From Madurella fahalii (lineage: Eukaryota > Ascomycota > Sordariomycetes > Sordariales), in assembly GCA_029876055.1 (NCBI GenBank), contig CM056879.1, positions 2,542,001 to 2,606,000 on the forward strand: a stretch of DNA of 64,000 nt, written 5' to 3'. A program made the position numbers and the translations under genes. Positions 20,629 to 31,335 of this stretch are shown one piece after another (position 1 is the first letter of the stretch; the number at the start of each line of letters is the position of its first letter). Under the pieces are notes generated by a model. The model was not told the origin of the DNA, made no database searches, and saw only the letters and a program-made list of their open reading frames with translations.

Positions 20629-22658
20629 TCATTCCATGTCGGTCAGACCCTCTGCCACTGCAAAGCTGGCGTCCGTCTTGCTCTTGACCTCCTCCACACT
20701 CACCCCCGGTGCAACTTCGGTCAACGTGAGTGATCCCCGTTTACGGTCGACCTGGAAAACACACTGCAGGTGCGCGTTAGCATCCTCCTGCACCGTCCGC
20801 ACTCAAAAGGGGGCGGCAACTCACCAGGTCCGTGATGATCGTGCTCACCACCCTCGCGCCAGTCAGCGGCAAGCTGCAGCTCTGAACGATCTTGGACGTG
20901 CCATCTTTTGCAACGTGCTCCGTCGCCACTACGATCTTAGTGTTGTCCGGGTTCGACACAAGGTCCATGGCGCCACCCATGCCCTTGAACACCTTCCCAG
21001 GAATCATGTAGTTTGCCAGGTCGCCAGCCGCGCTAACTTGCAGCGCACCCAGGATGGACACGTCGACGTGGCCGCCGCGGATCATGCTGAACGATTCGGA
21101 CGAGTCAAAGGTTGCCGCGCCGGGGACGAGCGTCGTGGTTTCTTTCCCAGCGTTGATGATATCTCTGCACGGGTTTCAGTCAGGGCGCAAAAAGAGAAAG
21201 ATGCCGAGCACTTACGGGTCGACCTGATCGGGAAGCGGGTAGTCGCCCATTCCGAGAATGCCGTTCTCGGATTGGATCCAGACTCTCTGCCCCGGAGGCA
21301 AGAATGAGGGGGCCATGGTGGGTATGCCTGTGGTGGTATTGTTAGTGCATCTGCCGTCTCGAAGCCAATACCGTCCCCATCCTTACCGACTCCTAGATTC
21401 ACGTAAAACCCGGGCTTCAGTTCCTTCGCTGCTCGTCGCGCGATGCGGTCCCTTCGCAGCTGCGCGTCCCCTTTCCCAGCCCTGGCCTCTTTTGCGTCGC
21501 CTGTTGACCGTGTTTTGAGGATCTCTACCAACGACGGCTCTGTTGCAGGCACAATTCGGTCGATGAAGATGCCCGGCAGGTCGACATCGTTAGGGTCAAT
21601 CTCTCCAACCTCGACAATATTCTCCGCCTCGACAATGGCCAACTTTGCAGCCTTCGCCATTAGAGGTGCAAAAGACTTGGCGGTATACCTGGTCCTCGCA
21701 TTAACGACACAGCCATACAAAGCAAAGCAGACGAGTCGTTGCCTACCGGAACACACAGTTGCCCGCCTTATCAACCTTCCACGCCCGGAGGATGGCCACA
21801 TCGCCAGGCAACGCTGTCTCCATGAGGAACGGCCTGCCATTAAATATTCTCGTCTCCCGGGGCTTGCCGTACTCGACCACATTCCCGTCAGCATCAAATC
21901 GAGCAGGTATCGCGCCGTCCTGCACAAGAGTATCTAATTTGTCGTCAGATACGACTCGGCAATACGTAAAGTACGGGACCACTTTAAACTTACGGCCACC
22001 GGTTGGCGTGAAGAAGGCTGGGATACCACTTCCCGCAGCCCGTATCCTCTCTGCCAACGTCCCTTGAGGACACAGCTCGACGGCAATCTTTCCTGTCAGG
22101 TACTGTCGCTCCAGGATCTTGTTGGAGCCCAAGTACGACATGATCATGCGATCTACCTGGCCGTTCTCCGTCAGGAGAGCCAGCCCGCCACGGCCTTCAG
22201 CCCCCGCATTGTTGGACACGGCAGTGAGGGAATGGAGAGACTCTGGACCGCGTCGGCGGATTGCCGCGATTAATGTCGCTGTTGTGCATGTGTCAGTCGA
22301 TGATGTTTCCCGGATAAAAACCAGTTGAAGGATGTTTCGCAGCTTGCTCTGGGAACTCACATGCGACGCCACACAAGCCGAAGCCAGAACTCAGCAGCAC
22401 CGAGCCACTCTCAATGTCGGCGACGGCATCATCGGCGCTCTTCCAGAGCTTCGAGTCGCCCGAATGAGCCACGGGTGCGGCCACAGACCGCCAATTCCTT
22501 GAGTGCGAGAAGCCCCGGGTGCCATTGACGTACAACCTGATTATTGAAGGGACGCTCAGGGTCCTCGATGGGCAATTGACCACAGCGCGCCGCCGGGAAC
22601 ATGCCTGTCTCGCAACCGCAGGGGCTGCCTGCCGCACCGCACGCGCTACGCCAACCAT
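20629..22658 (-). CDS. Succinyl-CoA:3-ketoacid CoA transferase, mitochondrial
   Basis: This enzyme moves CoA from succinyl-CoA to acetoacetate in the mitochondrial matrix (ketone-body use). The ATG at 22658 gives MVGVARAVRQAAPAVARQ, an Arg/Ala-rich mitochondrial presequence. Family I CoA-transferase blocks follow in order. They are SSGFGLCG, SNNAGAEGRGGLALL, GTLAERIRAAGSGIPAFFTPTG, GDVAILRAWKVDKAGN, MAKAAKLAIVEAENIVEVG, and VWIQSENGILGMGDYP with the catalytic Glu of SENG. The last exon ends VSVEEVKSKTDASFAV...DME. Both the alpha-like and beta-like halves are present on one chain, as in eukaryotic SCOT, split by about six introns. It is likely intact. Its neighbours are a carrier for dicarboxylates and a possible peroxisomal protein. 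Confidence 0.92.
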
Positions 22659-23592
22659 CCTGTCCAAACACAATGCAGCCCGGAATGTCTCCCTTGGAGT
22701 TTTCGGGAGACGGATACTTTACAATTTACTTTCCAGATCATCAGCGAATGCAAGGGACAGGATCCGAAAGCGGTCTTTGTTGTGCCACCGAGGCAGATCG
22801 GCGCCAAGAATACGTCACGGAGGGGCCGAAACACCGGCAGTCAGATTTTGGTCCCGGCAGCACCAGTCCACCCCCCGGGACGGGACCAGTTTCGGCTCCC
22901 GGAAATTTGGGGTTTCAACGGTCACGCAGGCGGCGCGACACACGGGAGCCACCTTCGGCGAGGACGCAGGCCTGAACCGCCGCCCCGGGTTTGTGGCTTG
23001 CTGCATGCCTTACCAAGACCGGCTGGATGCCTTCCCCGACAGCGGCGCGCAGCGGGCGCTCAGAAGACCCTTGCCATGTGACCCGTCGTTTACGTCCTGT
23101 ACAGTACCTTACATACAATACCTTGCGGAGAACAGCTGAAGGTAAGGTACTGAGCCTGCGTCGCGAACGCCATAACCAACCCGTCTGAGATACCGCACAT
23201 TCTCAATTAGTCTGCAGAATACCCAACTAGCACTGCCTGTGTTGTAATTATGTGACATTTGCACGCGCAGCCCCCTCCTCACCCCTCTTCAAACCACTAT
23301 AAACAATGCCACACTCCGTTCAAACTAGGAGGTTTACCTCCAACAGTGTAACCAATCGTCTTCTCTTCCGCCAGCTCGTTACGTTGCTGCTATTCCGGCA
23401 TACAGACTCGCCATCTCGACCCGGTCCCGATCCAACGCCGCGACGCGGTGGTTTGACTGAGAGCCCAGAAGCCACAGCTTCCTAGTCCTGCGCACTTCCT
23501 CGCCCTGAACCGCTCCGAGATAGCGCGGCGTCATGAAGCTAGTTGCTGTCAACGGTGTCTTCAGAGCTCGGATTCACACAACCAAGTCCAGC
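22659..23592. other. Intergenic, upstream of CoA transferase
   Basis: This is about 0.9 kb between two minus-strand genes. It holds the CoA transferase promoter and the 3' end of the terpene cyclase. GTAAGGTAC-type short repeats lie near 23100-23150. No gene was seen. Confidence 0.55.
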
Positions 23593-25133
23593 TTACCTCC
23601 AATGCAAACATCCGAGGGCCACATCCCGGCAAATGTCGACGTAACGGAGCACCTGGTAATCCGTCTCCTCACCCCAAATGGGCATCTCTGCCAGTGCGCG
23701 GTACCAGCGCCGGTAGCAGTCGTTCAGCATACCGCCAATCTTATCCATGGCTTGCTGTACCGAGAAGCCGCCGCCAGTTCGTTGCAGGACGTTGATGATG
23801 TTGAAGTCAACATCCATCACCTGGTCCTTTTTGAATGAGGCAATGTCGTTGACGCTGCAAAAGCGACACACGCGCGCCGGACACAATTAGTCGACATTCA
23901 GCATGGGCGTTCGTCGTCTTGTCACTTACAGAATGACCATTTCGGCGGAGATGCGCATGATTTCCTGGACCGATGGATGCTGGTAGGCGTGGTCGGGTAT
24001 ATCAACGCCTTCTCCGTATCTGAAGCCGATTTGTCAGTCACGATATCTACTGAAACAATTCAAGTTCGGCTATCGCACTCGCTGATCGGAAACGCGGGGA
24101 ACACCCCTATGGTCCGAATCCGGAACTTCATGTAGTCCTCCACGCTCCGAGTGCTGGGATGGCCGGCCTGCGTGTCTTTGACTTGCAGCAGAAGGCCGTC
24201 GAAATAGTGCTGATGCAAGGTCTTGAATCGACCATACACCTCTTGTGAAATATTTGCGTCAGTTATATAACATCCTATCAAAAGAAAAAGAAGGGGGTTA
24301 ACTTGCGGTTCGACGAGCCCTTCAACGTTGGGATCTACCGTCAGCGCTTCGGTTCAGGCAGCGGCCGCAAAAGCACGATCGGACGTCTGACAAACCTCTC
24401 TGACCCGGTCACACACCGTCTGCCACAAATATCGGATCGGGTTCATGTTATCCTGCTTGACAACGCGCAGCGAGCCCTCCATGATCTCACTCATCTTCCG
24501 GACCTCCTTGAGAGCAGCCACTGGGTCACTCTTGAGGTGTCCTTCATCAAATTCTTTGAAGGGGGTGTGTCACGTCAGCACGCAGCTAGTTGTGGCCAGC
24601 TCAGGGAACATACGGTCGTCAAACAGGAACACCTAGCAAAGGTTTAGTATTAAGACATCCCCAAAAGGAAGGAGGAGGAAGGGGGAAGGGGAAAGGGGGT
24701 TCTTCGGCGTGAACGTACCCAATGATTGTAGTCAAACAGGGTGCGGAGGGCATCCGCGCTCGCAGTTGGAGCCCAGGTCGAGCACAGGAACCCAAGCTCC
24801 ACGCTGGCGTTCTTGGCCGACCAGGCGTCGTCTTTCTTCATCAGTCTGTAGAGAGCCAGCCGAAGGTCAGTAAGAACGTCATGACGGTAAGAGATGATTG
24901 CGAGCGAGTGATCGCGGGGTGTTTGGGAAAGGAAGGACATGTCACGAGTACCTCTTTATGCGCTCATATCCCTCCTCTCGGACGGTAGGGAAGTAGTGCG
25001 GATTGACCCGGAGGCCAGTGGCCATGATGGAGGAGAAAAGATCCGGGATACGGACGCAGACTGCTTCGGAGTCTGTCTTCACTCGTCTATCCTCGTAATC
25101 CTGAGGAATGGTAGGTTGAGCATGGGGAGCCAT
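23593..25133 (-). CDS. Class I terpene cyclase (fungal sesquiterpene-synthase type)
   Basis: This is a predicted cytosolic terpene cyclase of about 337 aa acting on a prenyl diphosphate, probably farnesyl diphosphate. The N-terminus carries VRIPDLFSSIMATGLRVNPHY, typical of the family. Splicing builds the Asp-rich metal motif DDQFDE at residues 108-113, followed by GHLKSDP. RIRTIGVFPAFPISE lies near the middle. The second metal motif is NDIASFKKD (Asn253, Ser257, Asp261), where the last position is Asp instead of the usual Glu. One intron (24306-24242) needs a GC donor (GCAAGT). The frame ends GCLHWR shortly after the helix that normally continues to an Arg-Tyr pair. A 51-base last intron would give HWSN and a stop at 23539. 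No prenyltransferase, P450 or regulator is adjacent, so the product is unknown. Confidence 0.83.
24242..24306 (-). other. GC-AG intron in terpene cyclase gene
   Basis: On the minus strand the exon ends CGAACC and the intron begins GCAAGT, the consensus of rare GC donors. It has AACTGAC as a branch site and ends CACAAG. It is 65 bases long. Using the nearby GT gives the wrong phase for the next exon, while the GC donor restores the conserved frame. Confidence 0.6.
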
Positions 25134-26296
25134 GGTAGATGATTCTAGGAAGAGGGAGGAGTGTTGGGTGTATGGAGAACGTCCACAGGAGATGAAGAAT
25201 GGGACTGGGAACGGAGGGGTTTATATCAACAGTCGAGAAGTTCCCCGGTCGTCTCATCTATCCGCCATCGATGATTTAGCCCATCTCTCATCACCTTGAA
25301 TCCCAATACACCCCACGTTCGTATATCCCATTGGCCCCGCGATAGGAACTGCAGTAGTTGCCCACCAGGCGCATCCGACTTTATCGTACAGTTACATGCT
25401 ACGGAACAGCCACATGCGAATTGTTTGAGAACGAGCGGCACCGGTTACGCGATTGATAAACGAAGACCTGCTCGTTTGGCATAGCTCGGGGCCCTGCATG
25501 ATACTGTGATTGGGACCGAACGTGTCTGACTAAGAACTGTGCCCGAGACGATTACAGATCCTCTAGACTAGTACTGCAAGCTAAGAAGCTGGTTCAAGTT
25601 AGATGCTTTGCCAACTCTCTCCAGCTAGGCTGCGGGACTTGCGCTAAGGTGCGCGGCATTTGGCTATGCGCTAGATAATTAGACGTATTAAGAGCGTATT
25701 AACTATTGCGTATCAGTTAGAGGTGTCCAGGGTTTACTGTACAGGCGCGTATCCTCTGGGCGCTATGTGCGGGGTCGACAGGCTTTGGGTACCGTATTGG
25801 AGCTAGTATACGGGGAACCGAGTAGTGGCAGTGTATTGGGTCTTCAAGGGGGTTAAACTTTGTAAAAGATCTACAGTAAATCCCAGGTACCTCGCAATCC
25901 AAGCCTCTCAGCCCAAACCCCTCAGCTCCGGCTCAGTTAATGCGACCGAGCTTACCAGACTCATAAGGACACACTCCCACGGTCGATGTCCGCTATGACC
26001 CTTCCTGAGTAGATAGGTACATATATACGGGGTCCGATTGGAAATGGACGTTCTCCCCGTATTCATTAGTTAGTTTACCATACGCATATGAAGTGCGGCG
26101 CTGTGTGATGTTTGTATACCGTAATTTTAGTCTTTGAAAACACGCAAATTCAGGCACAAAGCTTCAGAACCTGTGGGTCTTCTCAGCGCAAGACCAAAAC
26201 TGAATTGTGCTCGTTTTCTAGTCCCGCCGCTCTCGCAATTGAGAATCTTTCCTTCGGCTCAGAATGAATAGCAGGCAAATTGCAAGACAAAAAGAT
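25134..26296. other. Intergenic, AT-rich patch, no gene seen
   Basis: This holds the promoter of the terpene cyclase, then a more AT-rich and TA-rich patch (about 25,550-26,150) with many CTAG/TTAA-type words. A 61-aa minus-strand frame at 25717-25902 has no recognisable family. The patch may be an old mutated element, but no ends or repeats were seen. Confidence 0.4.
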
Positions 26297-26378
26297 CGAC
26301 GCGAGCCGGATTTGAACCGACGCCTCCGAAGAGATGAGATTTCGAGTCTCACGCTTTAGACCACTCAGCCATCGCGCC
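26297..26378 (-). tRNA. tRNA-Ser(CGA)
   Basis: The 82-base minus-strand sequence folds as a type II tRNA. The acceptor GGCGCGA pairs with TCGCGTC (one G-U), the D arm is GGCTGAGTGG, and the anticodon loop CTCGAAA sits between TGAGA and TCTCA. It has a variable arm and the T loop TTCAAAT. The anticodon is CGA, which reads UCG. A TTTTT terminator follows the 3' end. No intron. Confidence 0.93.
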
Positions 26379-26463
26379 TGATGCTGAATCCGTGCCAATG
26401 GTGGAGCTGATGAGTTGTAACCACTTGGCGGGTGGAGATGGAAAAATCTGCAAAAAGCAAACG

Positions 26464-26537
26464 TGATCCGATCCAGGTTCGAACTGGAGACCTTCAGTGT
26501 GTTAGACTGACGTGATAACCAACTACACCATCGGACC
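26464..26537 (-). tRNA. tRNA-Val(AAC)
   Basis: The 74-base minus-strand cloverleaf has acceptor GGTCCGA / TCGGATC, a D arm with AGTTGGTT, the anticodon loop CTAACAC between TCAGT and ACTGA, and the T loop TTCGAAC. The anticodon AAC reads GUU and, by inosine, GUC and GUA. There is no intron. It lies 85 bases upstream of the tRNA-Ser on the same strand. Confidence 0.93.
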
Positions 26538-27698
26538 TTGTTTGTTGCACTCAAAGCCCTGACGGCGGTTCAAGTCGTAGCATGCATGCAACTCACGATG
26601 GTGAGAAGTCGCGCGGATGACGTTCTTGGCGGATCGGCTACGGCGTGGCTACGGCGCGTCGTCGTGGAAATAGAGCTCCGCGGGGTAAGCAGACAGAGTT
26701 AGTGTTGCCCTCTGCATGTGGATCTGGCAAATGTTAGACTTGGTAGAGGAACGAAGGGTGGCCCCTTACTAATTACTAGTTATTGGATAACTCGCTGCTC
26801 ACTCCCGCTGCCTCTTTCTCTCGGATTGTGCTGTCTAAGGTCGTGGATTCTACGGGAAACTGAACCTCTTCAATCTCAATGGGTGATCCAATGCACCGCC
26901 CGGTATTGCCGATGGGCGACCGCCGACGATACGGGGCCGATGTGGGACTCGTATCGGCATCGGTCCGGGCCAAGGCTGCCCCACAGCACGGCCGCCGCAG
27001 AATGTTGGGCCGAGAGCCAATCGATGGCATCTGCCAAAGGCCGTCCTGGTGGCCGCCAACCCACAGACGCCCGCTTCAAACCGACTTCTTAACAGGCGTG
27101 CCGCAAAACAGCCACGGCCGCTGCAGGGGGCCACACTGGGCGTCAGAGTCGGGGAATGCCCCGGGCAAATTGCGTCCGATGGTTCCCCTTCGCTCAACCC
27201 CACTGCAGCGGCTAAACTGCACCCGCCCGGACGTCCTGAAACCATGCCTAAGTTGACAGCCACGGTTCTCACCGTGGCCGCCCGTTTCCTCGCTCTCCGC
27301 ATCCGCTCAGGTACGTTTGGGTCCCCGGGGCTAGAAACAGTGTGTTTTGTTTGCCGTAACATGTTTCGTTTGCACTGCACCGCTGCACCAGCCAGCGTCT
27401 CCCACCACCAACCAATATCCCGGATACTTATACCGCACAAACACCCGTTGCAAATCTCAGATCATCGCCCATCACTCCTCATCCTATCAACCAGCTCTAG
27501 CAGCACCTTCGGGGCTAAGTCTCTCGTTTCAGCGCGATGATCACTCGTCCTCGTCCTTTCATCCAGCTATAGCACCTTCGGGGCTAAGTCACTCGTTTCA
27601 GACTTCAAGATGATTGATATTAATCGGGGCCGGGCCTTGGCCCTTTCCACTCCTTTCGCGTCCATCCCATCATCAACAGAGTCAGCCACTCCTTTCAG
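26538..27698. other. Intergenic, promoter of small secreted protein gene
   Basis: This is 1.16 kb, GC-rich in its middle. Open frames on both strands (for example 26850-27440 minus) lack domains. The last 230 bases contain a duplicated element described separately. Confidence 0.5.
27503..27601 (+). repeat. Direct repeat in the leader of the secreted-protein gene
   Basis: A 30-base unit at 27503-27532 recurs at 27572-27601 with one mismatch, at a 69-base period. The core is CACCTTCGGGGCTAAGTC, followed by CTCGTTTCAG in both copies. It lies about 100-200 bases before the start codon at 27699. Confidence 0.85.
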
Positions 27699-28181
27699 AT
27701 GCAAATCTCTGCCCTCATCGTTCTTTTCGCCACTACCGCCTCTGCCGCGGCAACCCCCCGGCAAGGGAGAATCAACCAGAACTTGATCCCGCCCAACTTT
27801 GGCGTCACGGCCGGTCAGGGAAAGGATCAGATCCAGCCCGGCAGCTGCGTGGGCGCAAACAACCAGCCCATCCCTTGCTCGTGCCCTCCAGCTCCCAACG
27901 ACGCGGACTTCCTCGCCAAGCTCACCCAGGCTCTGACCCAAGGCTTCTTCCCAGACGAGAGCGTCCAGACTCCCCTTACTCTAGACGAGTTCAATAACGA
28001 GTCGGACACGTCAGTCGACACCAGGAAGAAGCGTGCCACCGCTATGATTCAAGTCATTCAGAGCATAGATGGACAAAAAGGGATCGGGTGCCCAGGCGTC
28101 TCGGTCCCGGTCCTGGCGCGGATGCAGCAAACAGGCCAAGTCGGCGGAAACACCACCAGCATCAACATTTCGAGAAGATGA
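27699..28181 (+). CDS. Small secreted protein of a conserved ascomycete family
   Basis: This is a single exon of 160 aa. The first 17-20 residues (MQISALIVLFATTASAA) form a clear signal peptide. The mature part has LIPPNFGVTAGQGKD, GSCVGANNQPIPCSCPP, ALTQGF, a segment with KKRATAMIQVIQS, and KGIGCPG near the end. The IPPNFGV, PCSCPP and GCP blocks recur in small secreted proteins of many ascomycetes, whose function is unknown to me. Four Cys suggest two disulphides. There is no membrane anchor. The 5' leader has a duplicated 30-base element, and the region after the stop carries a large simple repeat. Confidence 0.8.
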   Translation: MQISALIVLFATTASAAATPRQGRINQNLIPPNFGVTAGQGKDQIQPGSCVGANNQPIPCSCPPAPNDADFLAKLTQALTQGFFPDESVQTPLTLDEFNNESDTSVDTRKKRATAMIQVIQSIDGQKGIGCPGVSVPVLARMQQTGQVGGNTTSINISRR

Positions 28182-30327
28182 GCGGCGGCATTCCGCTCCT
28201 CCTTCCATTCATTATCGGCTTTCTTCCCCTCGGCAGCACAGTTTTAACAGAACGCTCGCTTATTCACTTCACATTCGTTACATGAAGGGACGTACATTTG
28301 GCTCGGCATTGGCCCCAGAACCATGGATTACACACTTCGTTTTCTACGGAGCCGATCCCGTCGTCAATCGTTTACTTTGCATTTACTCGGTGTTCGCATC
28401 AGGGCTAGCATACAGTCATTTCTTCTCAGCAATTGGCATTTTCGGGAGCATTTCAGGGACAGCATGTAGCAGTTTCGGGTCCGCAGGCGTACGGAAACGG
28501 AAACATGGTCGGATTGTTCAATGCGTTTTCTCGGACATTCGTTAACCTGAGGTGCCTCATACACGTGGGCATCCGGTCTTTCCATCATTTGCAATTCGAG
28601 GCATCCTTTCACATTATCAAACCAGCGCTTCACTTCTCAGTCGTTCACTCAGTCACTCACTCAGTCGTTCTGTCGATCGTTCTCCCTGTCGCTCAGTCGT
28701 TCTGTCAATCGTTAACTCCGTCGCGCTCGCAATCGTTCTCTCAGTCGCTCATTCAGTCGCTCATTCGCTCGTTCACTCAGTCGTTCACTCAGTCGCTCAC
28801 TCAATCGTTCTGCCAATTGTTCTGTCAATCGTTCTCTCCGTCCTTCTCTCAGTCGTTCTCTCAGTCGCTCTCTTAGTCAACGCCTCTCACTCGCTCTCCT
28901 CCAGTCGCTCACTTCCACGCACAGTATATCGCCATTCGTTTCATTTCTTCGACCACTCCCGGAGTCGAACGCCACTCTTGGTCACCGGCTTGGACACTCC
29001 TTCGGCTGTACATCCCCACTCGCTCTTTCACCGTCCGGTCCTACCTTTGAGCTGTCTCGTAATATTTGTCATTCTTTTTCATCAAGCTTGCAGCCGCTCT
29101 CTTGAACCGCCTCTCCAAACATTCGTTTCGTCGTGCCTATCCGGTTGCTCATCGGCGAGCTTGTACATCGATATTCCAATCATTCTGTGTACCACTCGTT
29201 TCACCCACACCATCAGTCATCCGTCCGACCACTTCTTCAACCGTCTTGGGTTTTCTGCCGCTCGTTTAACTACATCTCTACCTGTCACTCACTCTGTGTA
29301 CTTATTCGCCTTTTTCGCTCTTTCCGTCCCTCCGTCAGCCACTGGTTGGTTGACCACTCCTTCAAGAGCTCTCAACCACAGTTTTGTCTCGTCGTTCTTC
29401 CCACTTCTTTCCGCCACTCTCTTAGCTGACTTTTTCTTTTCGCTTTCTTTCTTCTTCACACAATTTGTCACTCGTTCCGTCGATACTCGCATTTTGCCTC
29501 ACTTTTTTCATGTTCTGTTTTTGGCAGCTGTTTTCATCATTCATTCACGGCCGCTGTGTCCAGGTCGTTTCTTTTCTAAGCATTCAGTCTTTTCCGTTAG
29601 CGAAGCGCGCACAAATATGTTTCGACTGGGTTAAGTTTGGTTTGTAGAATAGGGGAAAGAAGTCTGGGCATTTGGCAATCAAAGATCATTTCGTAACTTC
29701 AAGTTGTCGTGCCTACAATCGTGCTGCGTTGTGATAATTGTCTTCTGGCCTGTGCAACGCAGACAGATCTAAACGGGTTTGCCTTCATCTGAGAGTGTAC
29801 TAGTCGGCCTTCCAACATAGCCAAAGTGGCCTAGAAGGCCCACTTACATAGGGAATAAAGGTAGCATTTTGATTTCTCTGGAGGCGACTCTACCCCACAG
29901 CTTCCGCTTCTCTTCTGTAAGCACCTTTTGATTTGGCATACACTGCCGGTCAACAGTAAGGTTTCTGCAAATACAACTGCTCATTAATTAGTAGATAAAG
30001 CAAGTATGTGGTAAGTCAAAGACCACCCAATGGCCTCATTTTCCGGTAAAGGCATTCCCAACAAAATATGCCATCCAGTCCCTAAATCTACCGTAACCGC
30101 ACCCGTTCAGCTATGGATTCTTACCAGTCCTCGGACTTGAAAATCACTAGCGGCCCACTAGCGTGACAATATGGCCAGGGGTCACTTGCGATATTGCTGA
30201 CTCCCTATCTGTCCCTGTCAACCAGATGCCACAAGGTAAGACCCCACCCACCCTTTCAAAGCAGGCATGTTTGTCTCTCGTGCATAATGCCAATTGCTTG
30301 TCCAGCACGTCCAACCCAACTCTTACA
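28182..30327. other. Intergenic; long C+T-biased tract, no convincing gene
   Basis: From about 28,560 to 29,600 the plus strand is strongly enriched in C and T, with CACTCGTTT and TTCTTTC words, and includes the 12-bp tandem repeat. Long open frames here (for example 360 aa at 28552-29634) are a by-product of that composition. The last 650 bases are ordinary and probably hold the promoter of the next gene. Confidence 0.6.
28632..28878 (+). repeat. Degenerate 12-bp tandem repeat (CACTCAGTCGTT-like)
   Basis: About 20 imperfect copies of a 12-base unit built from CAGTCGTT and CACT/CTCT words run through this stretch. Because 12 is a multiple of 3, the plus-strand frames stay open and read QSFTQSLTQSF in one and SVVHSVAHSIV in another. 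It lies 450 bases downstream of the secreted-protein stop. Confidence 0.85.
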
Positions 30328-31335
30328 ATGAGATCATCTATCTGTATCAACACAAGCAGTCTCATCGCCGCGGCTTGGGGAGCCCATGCGGCAGGTGTGG
30401 CCGGCAACCCGCCAATTCGGAATGTTTACACGTTCCCGAAGAACACCTTCATCGAGAACATCGCCGTCCGATCAAACAGCGAGCTCCTAGTAACCTCCAT
30501 GAGCGTTCCGGATCTCTTCGCCATCGACCCCACAGTCAACAACCCAGATGCTCCCATCGTCCACACGTTTGCCAATGCAAGCGGCATCTCGGGCATCGCC
30601 GAGATCACGCCCGACGTGTTCGCTCTAGTCACAGGTGTATGGGATCTTGCAGCCACACGCGCACAGCTGGGGTCGCTGGCGGTCTGGACCGTCGATTTTG
30701 CCGGGCGCCCGGACCCGGTGGTGACATTCGTTACCGGGATCGAGAATTCCACCATCTTCAACGGCATCGCCAGACACCCAACCAACCCCCAGATCCTCTT
30801 GGCAGCCGACTCGGCCCTCGGTGCCGTCTGGCGCGTCGATTTAGCCAGCGGAGCCTATGATGTCGCCTTTTCTTCGCCTCTGCTGGAGCCGACCGGCACC
30901 GCCCCCGGCACCCACCTCGGCATCAACGGGATCAGAGCCGACGCCGGGTCCTCCCATGTGTATTTCACCAACTCGGCGCAGCGTTTCTTCGGACGGGTCG
31001 CCGTCGATAGAGACGGTAACCAGGCCGGGGCGATCGAGATCATATCCAGCAGCACCGACGCCGGGTCGGATGTGATTTACGACGACATTGCACTGGATCT
31101 GAGGAAGGGCAGGGGCACGGCGTGGGTCGCGTCGCACCCCAGCTACGCCGTGCAAATCTCCCTAGGTGGGCGCCAGCGGGTCGTCAATGATACGGAGAAG
31201 CTGCTGAACCCGACGAGTGCGGCATTCGGCAGGGGCAATGCCAGGCAGGAGAAGACGTTGTACGTTACCAACGGGGGTGAGTTTGTTGGTAACGACCTTG
31301 TGAATGGGGGGGTAGTGGCAATTGACCTAAGGTAA
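30328..31335 (+). CDS. Secreted six-bladed beta-propeller (SMP-30/lactonase-like) protein
   Basis: This is a single exon of 335 aa. The ATG at 30328 is chosen because it opens a signal peptide (residues 1-25, SSLIAAAWGAHAAGVAG). An upstream in-frame ATG-free extension lacks such a signal. Repeating blade-like segments follow: NTFIENIAVRSNSELLVTS, ANASGISGIAEITPDVFAL, FNGIARHPTNPQILLAAD, GINGIRADAGSSHVYFTN, and VIYDDIALD near the end. This is the pattern of fungal SMP-30/gluconolactonase-like or TolB-like propellers found in cell-wall and secreted fractions. Catalytic metal ligands cannot be assigned with confidence, so an enzyme activity is not claimed. It converges on the repeat protein, with a T13A12 palindrome between them. 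Confidence 0.75.
   Translation: MRSSICINTSSLIAAAWGAHAAGVAGNPPIRNVYTFPKNTFIENIAVRSNSELLVTSMSVPDLFAIDPTVNNPDAPIVHTFANASGISGIAEITPDVFALVTGVWDLAATRAQLGSLAVWTVDFAGRPDPVVTFVTGIENSTIFNGIARHPTNPQILLAADSALGAVWRVDLASGAYDVAFSSPLLEPTGTAPGTHLGINGIRADAGSSHVYFTNSAQRFFGRVAVDRDGNQAGAIEIISSSTDAGSDVIYDDIALDLRKGRGTAWVASHPSYAVQISLGGRQRVVNDTEKLLNPTSAAFGRGNARQEKTLYVTNGGEFVGNDLVNGGVVAIDLR

Noticed and set aside
22660..22673. Upstream non-ATG start of the CoA transferase
   Set aside because: The extension begins with TTG. The ATG at 22658 already gives a good mitochondrial presequence.
25550..26150. RIP-mutated transposon
   Set aside because: The patch is AT-richer, but no terminal repeats, target duplication or transposon protein fragments could be seen.
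28552..29634. 360-aa plus-strand open frame
   Set aside because: It follows from a 12-base simple repeat and pyrimidine bias. A second overlapping plus-strand frame is open too, and no domain or signal peptide is present.
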